Assembly: GCA_014860005.1 (NCBI GenBank)
Contig: JACZKP010000191.1
Coordinates: 1-22,023, forward strand
Reading direction: 5' to 3'
From: Verrucomicrobiota bacterium
Lineage (GTDB): Bacteria; Verrucomicrobiota; Verrucomicrobiae; Limisphaerales; UBA11358
Length of the DNA stretch: 22,023 nucleotides
The position numbers were made by a program, and so were the translations under genes. Positions 7,505 through 15,589 of the stretch are shown piece by piece; the stretch's first letter is position 1, and the number at the start of each line of letters is the position of its first letter. Below the pieces are notes generated by a model. The model saw only the letters and a program-made list of their open reading frames with translations, made no database searches and was not told the origin of the DNA.

Positions 7505-8071
7505 TCAACCCAGGCGCGACGGTCTGAAGACGGCCTTGGCCGAAATCAGCAGGCCCGGCAGCAATGGCGTGTTGAAACTTGCATCACTGCCATGCAGCGT
7601 CGGGGTCTTGATTGTCGGCGGATTCAACTGGTGAACTTGAATTTGTTTCGCCTCCGGGTCCATGAGCCAGAGTTCTTTCACGCCAGCCTGGGCGTAGATT
7701 TTGCGCTTGAGCTCGCGATCATAGTGGGCTGTGCCTTGTGAGAGGACTTCAATCACCAAATCCGGCGCTCCGGCCGCGCCTTGGGGACTCAGGATTGCGG
7801 CGTTCGCATTGGAAACGAAATAAAGATCCGGTTGATAGGCGTCGTAGCTGGTGAGATAAACGTCTGACGGCGACTGATACACCACGCCAAGCGGATGGTC
7901 CTCCAGGAAATTCTGGAGCAGCACCAATAAATTCCGGCAAATATCTTGATGATAGCGATTGGGCGATGGTGACATCAGCAGCCTCCCTTGGATCAACTGA
8001 TAATGCGGCGGTCCTTCCGGCAATGCCCGGTAGTCATCAACGGTCACCAGATTGTCTGCCGCAGTAAGCAC
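7505..8071 (-). CDS. Uma2 family (DUF820) endonuclease-like protein
   Basis: A 188-aa protein of the Uma2 family, a restriction-endonuclease-like fold common in cyanobacteria, planctomycetes and verrucomicrobia, with unknown cellular role. The motifs are complete: DYRALPEGPPHYQLIQGRL near the N-terminus, YQPDLYFV with D82, APDLVIEVLS with E108, then YDRELKRKIYAQAGVKELWLMDP, where K122 follows the acidic pair. Length is typical. The start is a GTG at 8071, with GGAG about 14 bases upstream. It is divergent from the polysaccharide deacetylase gene across 117 bases that show no other feature. Confidence 0.9.
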   Translation of the reverse strand: MLTAADNLVTVDDYRALPEGPPHYQLIQGRLLMSPSPNRYHQDICRNLLVLLQNFLEDHPLGVVYQSPSDVYLTSYDAYQPDLYFVSNANAAILSPQGAAGAPDLVIEVLSQGTAHYDRELKRKIYAQAGVKELWLMDPEAKQIQVHQLNPPTIKTPTLHGSDASFNTPLLPGLLISAKAVFRPSRLG

Positions 8072-8188
8072 AAGTTGACGCTAATCTCCAATCCGAACGA
8101 AGTCAAAACGAGAAACTGCCGGCTGACTAAAGCATTTGCTGCGAGTGCGAAGACTGGGGTATCGTCACGGCATCACCACACGCGAATC

Positions 8189-10000
8189 ATGTTCACGCAA
8201 AGTTGCCTCTTGAGCCGGGAAGGCTGGCTGAGAACGCTGTTCACCGGCGCGTTGTCGTTTTGTTTACAAACCGGCGCTGCTCCACACTCCCAACCCGTTC
8301 CGGACAAACTTATTGTCCTCACCTTTGACGACGCGGTCAAATCGCACCGCACGTTTGTCGCGCCGCTGCTCAAGGAATGTGGGTTCAACGCAACCTTCTT
8401 CGTCACGCACAAATGGATGGATGACCGCACGAACTTCATGACGTGGGCGGAAATCGGTGAACTCCATCAGATGGGTTTCGAGATCGGCAATCACAGTTGG
8501 ACGCACTCGGATTTCTCGCAACCCAGGAATGCCGCGCGGCTCGCCGGCGAATTATCGTTGGTGGATCGCGAACTCGCCCAGACCAGCGCCAAGGTGCCGC
8601 GGCCAGTCAGCTTTGCCTATTGCGGCAACACGTTTGGGCCGGAAGCCGTGCAGCGGCTCAGTGAACTGGGCTACAAGTTCGCCCGCCGCGGCGAGCAACC
8701 GGAAGCGCGCTACGCCACGCTCGATATTGGCGCTACCTACGATCCCAAGCGTCATCATCCACTGCTCATCCCGACCACGGGCGATGCGTATCCGAACTGG
8801 ACGTTGGAACATTTCACGAACGTCGTGGCGCGCGCGACGAATGGACAGATCGTCGTGCTACAATTTCACGGCGTGCCAGATGCCGCGCATCCTTGGGTGC
8901 ATACGCCGCCGGAACGATTTCGGGAATACATGGCCTATCTCAAGGAGCACAATTTTCGTGGCATCGCCGTGCGCGACCTGGAGCCCTACGTTGACTGGAA
9001 TAATCTCCCGGCCGATCCGTTGCTGAAAGTGCGACAGCCGCCACGTGCGCCGGAAAAACTCGCCTTGCCCGCTGAAATGGAGGCGACCCGTCGCGAGCCG
9101 GGGTACTGGCTGGAAAATATGCTCGTCCATCACCAGTTCACCTGGGAGGAAACCGGGCGCGTCTTTGGATGGAGCGTGGAGGAGGTTCAAAGACAGGCCG
9201 CCGCGTTCAATGTCCGACCCAATGCCACACGCGAGAAAGCCGCCAGCGGCAGGGTCCGCGTGCTGCCGTATCCTGGCGGACGCGAAGTGCGACTCGGGTT
9301 CACGGATGGCAACATTGATTTCCAGCGCGGCATGAAGGCGAGTGTATTCCTGCCGTGGGATACGACCAGTTACGTCGTGGTGGATTTGCCCGAAGCGATC
9401 TTCTTCCAACGCGGTCTGCTCTACCTCGCGCACACGCACATCCCGACCATCTGGGACGAGCAGAATTTGCATCTCGACAACATTGATTGGACGCGCACGC
9501 CCCGTGAAATACCCGATCGCGATGATTTGAGGCAAGCGACGGACGCTATCTCACGGGACGAGCCGGACGGCGGCCTGCGCTTCGAACGCGTGCTGCCGAA
9601 CAAGGTTGTCTTCGGCGCTGCGATTCAACCGAAAGCCGGCAGCGTGGAAATGGAACTCTGGCTGCGCAACGGGTCAGATGAACCGTTGACCGGACTGCGG
9701 ACGCAAATCTGCGGGCATCTCAAAGGCGCGCCAGACTTCAACGCGCAGACAACGACGAACAAAATCTTTCGCGCTCCTTTGGTGGCAGTTCATTCAGCCG
9801 GCGGCGACCGCTGGATATTGACCGCTTGGGAACGCTGCGGACGCGCGTGGGGTCAGCCGTTGGTGCCGTGCGTCCATGCCGATCCCGTGTTGCCGGATTG
9901 CCCGCCCGGCGAGACCGTTCGCGTGCGCGGCCGGTTGTGGTTTTACGAGGGGGAGGACATTGAGCAGGAACTTGGACGAGCCATGGTGAGTTTTCAGTAG
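8189..10000 (+). CDS. Secreted polysaccharide deacetylase family protein
   Basis: A 603-aa protein from the ATG at 8189. The frame is open further upstream, but that part would overlap the divergent Uma2 gene and lacks protein character. Residues 1-31 look like a signal peptide. Residues 40-290 form a NodB-type deacetylase domain: LIVLTFDDAV with the D47-D48 pair, FNATFFVTHKWM, IGNHSWTHSDF (metal ligands H102 and H106), and VLQFHG toward its end. Such enzymes remove acetyl groups from N- or O-acetylated sugars of glycans. Residues about 310-603 form a second, unrecognised region with a helix-turn-helix-like stretch (FTWEETGRVFGWSVEEVQRQ) and a beta-rich part (MELWLRNGSDEPLTGLR). The inverted-repeat element at 9496-9562 encodes residues 436-458 in frame, in what looks like a linker. 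Substrate unknown. Confidence 0.85.
   Translation: MFTQSCLLSREGWLRTLFTGALSFCLQTGAAPHSQPVPDKLIVLTFDDAVKSHRTFVAPLLKECGFNATFFVTHKWMDDRTNFMTWAEIGELHQMGFEIGNHSWTHSDFSQPRNAARLAGELSLVDRELAQTSAKVPRPVSFAYCGNTFGPEAVQRLSELGYKFARRGEQPEARYATLDIGATYDPKRHHPLLIPTTGDAYPNWTLEHFTNVVARATNGQIVVLQFHGVPDAAHPWVHTPPERFREYMAYLKEHNFRGIAVRDLEPYVDWNNLPADPLLKVRQPPRAPEKLALPAEMEATRREPGYWLENMLVHHQFTWEETGRVFGWSVEEVQRQAAAFNVRPNATREKAASGRVRVLPYPGGREVRLGFTDGNIDFQRGMKASVFLPWDTTSYVVVDLPEAIFFQRGLLYLAHTHIPTIWDEQNLHLDNIDWTRTPREIPDRDDLRQATDAISRDEPDGGLRFERVLPNKVVFGAAIQPKAGSVEMELWLRNGSDEPLTGLRTQICGHLKGAPDFNAQTTTNKIFRAPLVAVHSAGGDRWILTAWERCGRAWGQPLVPCVHADPVLPDCPPGETVRVRGRLWFYEGEDIEQELGRAMVSFQ
9496..9562. repeat. In-frame copy of the 4827-4895 palindrome inside the deacetylase gene
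   Basis: The left arm (9496-9511) matches the left arm at 4827 at 14 of 16 positions. The right arm (9547-9562) matches the right arm at 4880 at 15 of 16. Spacing between arms is 35 versus 37 bases, and the interior is only weakly similar. It encodes residues 436-458 without breaking the frame. Confidence 0.6.
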
Positions 10001-10072
10001 CGCACGACCGAAAGAAGGCGCAACCCGGCATCGCCACGCGCGCTGGCGGCTTTGTGCGGTTACGAACGAACT

Positions 10073-11449
10073 TCAACGCCCTGCCGAATTCGCCAGAATC
10101 TCGCGGAGCACTTTCCCATCGGCTTCCGGAAATGTATGCCCAAACAGTTCGGCGATGGTTGGCGCGACATCAATGATCTCAACGACACCCAGCTTCGCGC
10201 CGGGCTGGATGCCGCGCCCCCAGGCCACGAACACACCGTTCATTTTCGGATTCGTGGCGAGATAACCGTGGCTGCCGGCCGGGAAAGTGATTTCCGTGAT
10301 GGCTTCATCCTCGAACGACTCGTTGGCGAAGGCGTAGCCCTCCTTCGCCACCAGGATCAGGTCGCCCATCTGCGGGTTGCGGGCGGGATCGGGCAGATGC
10401 AGCGCGGGGAATGTGTCCGGCTGCAATATCTCGGCGATGCCTTCGTGCTCGCCCAGGAGTTCAATTACCTTCGCGCGATCTTCTTCGCGTGTCTCCGGTG
10501 CGGTCAGATAAACAAACGCCGTGCCGCCTTGTGACATGGCCTGCGCGCGCCGGCGCGGGCCGGGCCGCTGCAAACCGGCCTGGCGGAACAGGACATTGGG
10601 ATTCACGAGCTTGAAAGGACGATCGAAGCCATGATCGGACACGACGAAAATAGTGGTGCGTTCGCGCAGCCCCGCCGCTTCAACGGCGCGCACGATGTCG
10701 CCCACGTGTGAATCCGCCAAGGCCAGTGCCGTGTAGGCGGCGAGGGTTTGCGGGCCGTGGCGATGCTGGACGGAATCTGTGATCAGCAGGTGCAAGAGTA
10801 GCAGATCCGGGCGGCGCGTCCGCAGGACGTGGACGGCGGCGGCGGTCCAAGTCTGGTCGAGCGCCGCGGCGCTCTTGGCGAGGAACGATGCAGTCTCTGT
10901 GTCTTTCAGGAATCCGAGGCCGATGAGTTGGGCGCGCAAACGGGGCGTGGTGTATTTAATCTGATTGGGCACATCCGGGAAATTATCGTCCAGCGTGATT
11001 GCTCCGCGCGTGCAAGGCCAGTTGATTCCCGCCGTGCGATAGCCGGCGCGGTGCAAATGATCGTAGAGCGTGGGCACGGCGACGAGTTCGTTTTGGTCGC
11101 GGTCGCTTTCAATCTTCACCGGTTCACCCGGCCCAGGGCGGCTCAGCACGCCGTTGAACAAGACGGAGTGTTTGTCGGGGTGAACACCGGTGATCAGTGA
11201 TGTGTGATTCGGCCAGGTGACGGAAGGATTGGAAACCCGCAATCCTTCGGCGGACGCGCCTTCCTTCATGAATTTGCGCAGCGTCGGAATCGGCGCTTGC
11301 GGATCGGAGAGATAAAACGCCGCCAGCCCGTCAACGGTGATGAGAATGACATGATGGTTTGTGGACGCTACCGCAAGAAGTGGCGCAGAAATCCAAAGCG
11401 CAACAAGCAGGGCAGCGGCAAAGCGTTGGCAAAGGTATGGGTAGTGCAT
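10073..11449 (-). CDS. Secreted alkaline-phosphatase-superfamily phosphodiesterase (nucleotide pyrophosphatase type)
   Basis: A 458-aa protein from the ATG at 11449 (a TTG at 11464 would add five residues). Residues 1-29 form a signal peptide (AAALLVALWISAPLLAVAS). It belongs to the type I phosphodiesterase/nucleotide pyrophosphatase family of zinc enzymes: D40 in LITVDG is a metal ligand, T78 in SVTWPNHTSLITGVHP is the catalytic nucleophile, and VSDHGF and SHGY carry the later Asp/His ligands. It should hydrolyse phosphodiester or phosphate ester bonds in the periplasm or outside the cell; the true substrate is unknown. The gene starts 36 bases after the sugar kinase stop on the same strand, so the two may be co-transcribed. 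It converges with the deacetylase gene. Confidence 0.9.
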   Translation of the reverse strand: MHYPYLCQRFAAALLVALWISAPLLAVASTNHHVILITVDGLAAFYLSDPQAPIPTLRKFMKEGASAEGLRVSNPSVTWPNHTSLITGVHPDKHSVLFNGVLSRPGPGEPVKIESDRDQNELVAVPTLYDHLHRAGYRTAGINWPCTRGAITLDDNFPDVPNQIKYTTPRLRAQLIGLGFLKDTETASFLAKSAAALDQTWTAAAVHVLRTRRPDLLLLHLLITDSVQHRHGPQTLAAYTALALADSHVGDIVRAVEAAGLRERTTIFVVSDHGFDRPFKLVNPNVLFRQAGLQRPGPRRRAQAMSQGGTAFVYLTAPETREEDRAKVIELLGEHEGIAEILQPDTFPALHLPDPARNPQMGDLILVAKEGYAFANESFEDEAITEITFPAGSHGYLATNPKMNGVFVAWGRGIQPGAKLGVVEIIDVAPTIAELFGHTFPEADGKVLREILANSAGR

Positions 11450-11485
11450 GATGCCGTTTCTCAAGCGGTATAGGAGCGAGAGCAG

Positions 11486-12586
11486 CTACCTCTGCACCCG
11501 CGCCCCGCCGCCTTTCATGAGTTTCTCGACCTCGCTTTTGCTCGCCATCGAGGTATCGCCCGGCGTGGTCATCGCCAATGCACCGTGGGCAGCGCCGTAG
11601 TCCACCGCCTGCTGCGCATCGCCAGTGGTCATCAGGCCGTAGATGAAGCCGGAGGCAAAACTGTCGCCGCCGCCGACGCGGTCGAGAATTTCCAAGCCGG
11701 GATATTTGCGGCTCTCGTAAAACTTGCCACCCATCCAGGCGATGGCCTCCCAGTCGTTCAGCGTCGCGGTCTTCGCGGCGCGCAACGTGGTGGCCGTGGC
11801 TTTGAAATTGGGAAAGGCCTTCACTGCCGTTTCGATCATGCGTTTGAACGCGGAGACCTCAAGGTGCAGCAGATTCTCATCCGCGCCAGCTACCGGCAGA
11901 CCAAGGCAGGCGGTGAAATCCTCTTCATTGCCGATCATCACGTCCACGTATCTGGCAATCTCCCGGTTCACCTCCTGCGCGCGGGGCTGGCCGCCGATGG
12001 ATTTCCAGAGCGAAGGCCGGTAGTTCAAATCATAACTGACCATCGTGCCGTGCCGGTTGGCCGCTTTGACGGCTTCAATCACCAGTTGCGGTGTGGTGTC
12101 GCTCAACGCGGCAAAAATCCCGCCGGTATGCAGCCAGCGCACCCCCAGCTTGCCGAAGAGGTGATCCCAATCGAAATCGCCGGGCTTGAGCTGGCTGGCG
12201 GCGGAATGGCCGCGATCCGACACACCCACCGCGCCCCGCACGCCAAAGCCGCGCTCGGTGAAGTTCAACCCATTACGCACCGTGCGGCCCACGCCGTCGA
12301 ATGGCAGCCATCTGATGAACTCCGTGCTGACGCCACCCTGCAAAATGAAGTCCTCCAGTAACCGGCCCACGTCGTTATCCGCAAACGCAGTACAAACAGC
12401 GGTGCGCAGACCGAAACAACGGCGCAGTCCGCGCGCGACGTTGTATTCGCCGCCGCCTTCCCAGACCCGGAATTCGCGGGCGGTGCGGATGCGGCCCTCG
12501 CCGGGATCCAGCCGCAGCATGATTTCGCCCAGCGCGATCAGGTCAAAGGCGCATTGGTTGGCAGGTTTGATTTGCAGTGTGGCCAT
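11486..12586 (-). CDS. PfkB family sugar kinase, 2-dehydro-3-deoxygluconokinase-like
   Basis: A 366-aa ribokinase-fold kinase. It begins with FDLIALGEIMLRLDPG, and the GGGEYNVARGL loop (44-54) is the sugar-binding glycine motif. SYDLNYRPSLW (184-194) and IGNEEDF (218-224) are typical of KdgK-type members. LDRVGGGDSFASGFIYGLM (301-319) is the PfkB signature with catalytic base D308. The expected reaction is ATP-dependent phosphorylation of 2-keto-3-deoxygluconate, feeding the Entner-Doudoroff route and uronate breakdown. Substrate assignment rests on motif style, so another ketose or aldose remains possible. The end of the protein is a plain basic tail. Start is the ATG at 12586. The upstream gap to the divergent cysS gene contains a large palindrome. 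Confidence 0.85.
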   Translation of the reverse strand: MATLQIKPANQCAFDLIALGEIMLRLDPGEGRIRTAREFRVWEGGGEYNVARGLRRCFGLRTAVCTAFADNDVGRLLEDFILQGGVSTEFIRWLPFDGVGRTVRNGLNFTERGFGVRGAVGVSDRGHSAASQLKPGDFDWDHLFGKLGVRWLHTGGIFAALSDTTPQLVIEAVKAANRHGTMVSYDLNYRPSLWKSIGGQPRAQEVNREIARYVDVMIGNEEDFTACLGLPVAGADENLLHLEVSAFKRMIETAVKAFPNFKATATTLRAAKTATLNDWEAIAWMGGKFYESRKYPGLEILDRVGGGDSFASGFIYGLMTTGDAQQAVDYGAAHGALAMTTPGDTSMASKSEVEKLMKGGGARVQR

Positions 12587-12681
12587 AATGTCCGGGTTGA
12601 GACGGTTTCAGTTCACAGCATCGAAGTCGCTTGAATCTGCGAGGAAAAGTGTCCGGACTCAAACAGAATTGCCTTGGTCTT

Positions 12682-12831
12682 GGGGAGCGCACGCGCCCTC
12701 GCGTGCGACCCGGCTGCGCCTCGCAGCCGGGGACGACGCGCGCCACCGCGCGTTGAAGCAGGCGCGGAGGCGCGCCCGGGTGCGGTTGACGAGGGCGTCA
12801 ACCGCCGCACGCGAGGGCGCGTGCGCTCCCC
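12682..12831. repeat. 150-bp multi-hairpin palindromic element with 26-bp perfect arms
   Basis: The arms at 12682-12707 and 12806-12831 are perfectly complementary; the left arm starts GGGGAGCGCACGCGCC. The interior contains further stems: GGCTGCG/CGCAGCC near 12712, GGCGCG-rich pairs near 12730-12780, and GGTTGAC/GTCAACC at 12784-12803. It occupies most of the gap between the divergent kinase and cysS genes (12587-12931), and nothing else is evident there. Its GGAGCGC tip matches the element at 453-525. Confidence 0.9.
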
Positions 12832-12931
12832 ATTGCAAGAAACTGAGATGCGCCCGAGGACACTCCGCATGCGACTTTGCGCTTTCCTTCCGGCGGCTCG
12901 CGCCTAAGCTTCAGCGCCGTCACTTTCAGAC

Positions 12932-14341
12932 ATGGGATTGCGCATCTTCAACACATTGTCACGCTCCGTGCAGGAGTTCGTTCCGCTTGATCCGGCCGGT
13001 CGGCAGGTCGGGATGTATTGCTGCGGGCCGACGGTTTATGATTTCGCCCACATTGGCAACTGGCGCACGTTTGTCTTTGCGGACCTGGTGCGGCGGTATC
13101 TCGAATTCAAAGGTTACGAGCTGCGCCACGTCATGAATATCACGGACGTGGAGGATAAAATCATCCGCCGCGTGCGCGAGACGCAGACGCCGCTCCGCGA
13201 ATTCACCGGTCAGTATGAGGCCGCGTTTCTGGAAGACCTGAAGACGTTGAACTGCCGGCGGCCGCATCACACGCCGCGCGCGACGGAGCACATCCCCGAG
13301 ATCATTGCGTTGATCGAGCAACTGCTGGCGCGCGGTCTGGCGTATCAGGCCGGCGACGGTTCGGTTTATTTCAGCATCGAGAAATACCGCGGCTGCGGCT
13401 GCGCCTACGGTCAGTTGGTGAAATTGAACTTCGATGAAATGCGCGTGGGCGAGCGCGTGCAAAGCGACGAATACGCCAAGGAATCCGTGGCGGATTTTGC
13501 GTTGTGGAAGGCGCGCGTGCCGGACGACGGCGAGGTGTTCTGGCCGAGTCCTTGGGGTGAGGGCCGGCCCGGCTGGCACATCGAATGTTCGGCCATGAGC
13601 ATGAAAGTGCTGGGCCAGAGCTTCGATCTGCATCTGGGCGGCGAGGATTTGATGTTCCCGCATCACGAGGATGAAATCGCGCAGAGCGAAGGCGCGACCG
13701 GTCGGCCGTTCGTCAAGTATTGGATGCACGGCGCGTTCCTACTCGTTGAAGGCCGGAAGATGAGCAAGTCGCTCGGGAATTTCTTCACGTTGCGCGATCT
13801 GGTGGGGAAGGGTTTCAGCGGGCGCGAAATCCGTTACGCGCTGATCACGGCGCATTATCGCGAGACGTTCAATTTCACCCTGGAGAATTTGCAGGGCGCA
13901 CGTACGGCCCTGGCGCGGATTGACGAATGTCTAGGCAAACTCCGAGAACTCGCGAGTGCCGCCAAGCCACCAACCAATGCGCCGGGTGATTTGCTCACGG
14001 AGTTCACGGCGGCGCTGGACAATGATCTCAACGTGGCGGCTGCGTGGGGCGCGGTGTTTGACTGGGTGCGCGCCACGAATCGTCGGCTGGCGGCGGGCGA
14101 ACTTGATTCAGCAGCGGCGGCGGCCGCGTTGGCGGATTGGGAGAAGGTTGATTCCGTCCTTGGCATTGGCGTGGTCGCTGAAGCGGAGGCGCCAGCGGAA
14201 ATTGTTGCGTTGCTCGAAGCCCGGCAGGCCGCGCGCAAGGCGAAGGATTTCAAACGGAGCGACGCCATTCGCGACGAATTGAAGGCGAAAGGCTGGATCA
14301 TCGAAGACACGCCAAAGGGACCAAAACTGAAGAAGGCTTGA
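12932..14341 (+). CDS. cysS: Cysteinyl-tRNA synthetase
   Basis: A 469-aa class I aminoacyl-tRNA synthetase that charges tRNA-Cys with cysteine using ATP. MYCCGPTVYDFAHIGN (28-43) carries the zinc-binding cysteine and the HIGH motif (HIGN, H40). GWHIECSAM (214-222) with C219 and the HHEDEIAQSE stretch (244-253) supply the other zinc ligands. GRKMSKSLGN (274-283) is the KMSKS loop. The anticodon-binding region follows, and the C-terminal KRSDAIRDELKAKGW is characteristic of the enzyme. Length is normal and no domain is missing. The ATG at 12932 has no evident Shine-Dalgarno sequence. It begins a co-directional run of cysS, tmk, a DUF4404 gene and a Gfo/Idh gene. Confidence 0.98.
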   Translation: MGLRIFNTLSRSVQEFVPLDPAGRQVGMYCCGPTVYDFAHIGNWRTFVFADLVRRYLEFKGYELRHVMNITDVEDKIIRRVRETQTPLREFTGQYEAAFLEDLKTLNCRRPHHTPRATEHIPEIIALIEQLLARGLAYQAGDGSVYFSIEKYRGCGCAYGQLVKLNFDEMRVGERVQSDEYAKESVADFALWKARVPDDGEVFWPSPWGEGRPGWHIECSAMSMKVLGQSFDLHLGGEDLMFPHHEDEIAQSEGATGRPFVKYWMHGAFLLVEGRKMSKSLGNFFTLRDLVGKGFSGREIRYALITAHYRETFNFTLENLQGARTALARIDECLGKLRELASAAKPPTNAPGDLLTEFTAALDNDLNVAAAWGAVFDWVRATNRRLAAGELDSAAAAAALADWEKVDSVLGIGVVAEAEAPAEIVALLEARQAARKAKDFKRSDAIRDELKAKGWIIEDTPKGPKLKKA

Positions 14342-14429
14342 GCATGAATGGAATTCCGGCAACGCAGAATGTGCTACGAGTGGCGTCTAGTGTTAAATGG
14401 GCCAGCAGTCTTTACGCATCGCGCATCGG

Positions 14430-15083
14430 ATGAAAGGCCTGTTCATCACCCTGGAAGGCACGGAAGGCGGTGGCAAATCCACACAGGCCATTCTGCTGGT
14501 GGAACGGTTGCGCGATTGGGGCCGCAAAGTGCAAATGTTTCGCGAACCCGGCGGCACACCCATCGGTGAGGAAATCCGCCACACGCTCAAGCACAGTCTC
14601 GCCAACGCGGCGATGACGGCCGAAACCGAGTTGTTGCTGATGAACGCCAGCCGGGCGCAATTGGTGTGCGAAGTCATCCGGCCCGCGCTCGCCCGGGGCG
14701 AGGTGATCGTGTGCGATCGTTTCTACGATTCGACCACGGCGTATCAGGGTTACGGCCGGCAACTGGATTTGGAAATGGTGCGGCGCGTGATTGACGTGGC
14801 GGTGGGTGACACACGGCCGGACCTGACGTTGCTGCTGCATGTGCCGGCGGAGGTCAGCGCGGAACGGTTGCGCTCACGTCAGGCCAATCTGCCGTTCATC
14901 CGGGATCGGATCGAGGAGGCGGATCGCGCCTTCTTCGAGCGCGTGGAACGCGGTTACGAAGCGATTGCCGCCGCTGAAACGAAGCGCGTTCGTAAGATTG
15001 ACGCCACAGGCTCGGTTGAGCAGGTCCAGTCGGCGGTCTGGCGCGCGGTCGCGCCGCTGGTGGCAACCGGACATGGCGCATAG
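14430..15083 (+). CDS. tmk: Thymidylate kinase
   Basis: A 217-aa P-loop kinase that phosphorylates dTMP to dTDP, required for dTTP synthesis. MKGLFITLEGTEGGGKST holds the Walker A loop (10-18). FREPGGTPIGEEIR (38-50) is the dTMP-binding motif, CDRFYDSTTAYQGYGR (95-110) the DR(F/Y) motif, and the lid region RSRQANLPFIRDRIE follows. The ATG at 14430 is chosen because family members start just before the beta strand with the P-loop; a frame starting at 14397 adds 11 residues with no family match. It lies 88 bases after cysS on the same strand. Confidence 0.96.
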   Translation: MKGLFITLEGTEGGGKSTQAILLVERLRDWGRKVQMFREPGGTPIGEEIRHTLKHSLANAAMTAETELLLMNASRAQLVCEVIRPALARGEVIVCDRFYDSTTAYQGYGRQLDLEMVRRVIDVAVGDTRPDLTLLLHVPAEVSAERLRSRQANLPFIRDRIEEADRAFFERVERGYEAIAAAETKRVRKIDATGSVEQVQSAVWRAVAPLVATGHGA

Positions 15084-15158
15084 CGTTGTGGTTGTTTTGC
15101 GGCTGGGACGGGGCCTTGCTGAAACTGCCGCGCCGGTTATCTTTGCCTTGGCTGAATT

Positions 15159-15491
15159 ATGATCGAAAACACCGTCCAGAAAATTGAGTCGCGCATCCAT
15201 GCCTCCGAATCCATCAACCCGGAGCGCAAACAGGAGTTGCTTGAATTGGTGGGCACGCTCAAGGTGGAGGTCGCCGAACTTTCCAAGACCCACGGCGAGC
15301 AGGCGCAAAGCATCGCCGGTTTCACCGACGTCTCCACGCACGAAGCCACCCGGGCAGAACTGAACCCCCAACTGTTGAAGCTCTCGCTGGAGGGCTTGAG
15401 CAGTTCTGTTCACGGTTTCGAGAAATCCCATCCGCGGCTGGTGCAGATCGTCAACTCTATCAGCAACACGCTGTCGAATCTGGGCATTTGA
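15159..15491 (+). CDS. DUF4404 family protein
   Basis: A 110-aa, mostly helical, soluble protein matching the DUF4404 family along its whole length: an N-terminal MIENTVQKIESRIHASESI, a central coiled-coil-like LLELVGTLKVEVAELSKTH, then SIAGFTDVSTHEATR and a C-terminal SSVHGFEKSHPRLVQIVNSISNTLSNLGI. Function is unknown. Start is the ATG at 15159, 75 bases after tmk, on the same strand. The gap to the next gene is 98 bases. Confidence 0.85.
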   Translation: MIENTVQKIESRIHASESINPERKQELLELVGTLKVEVAELSKTHGEQAQSIAGFTDVSTHEATRAELNPQLLKLSLEGLSSSVHGFEKSHPRLVQIVNSISNTLSNLGI

Positions 15492-15589
15492 ACACCTGCG
15501 GATTGCGCTCCGCAATTGCTCGACCGACGAGGCGATTCTGCTGGCATGTTTGCTTGCCTCTGCAGGCGGCTTTCCGTTTCATTAGCTCG

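Noticed and set aside
7505..8071. Uma2 gene as a transposon-related nuclease
   Set aside because: There is no transposase, terminal repeat or target duplication around it; Uma2 genes are commonly solitary.
11585..12361. 258-aa plus-strand open frame
   Set aside because: Antisense to the PfkB kinase, whose motifs are complete on the minus strand.
12959..13729. 256-aa minus-strand open frame
   Set aside because: Shadow of cysS, which has both synthetase signatures on the plus strand.
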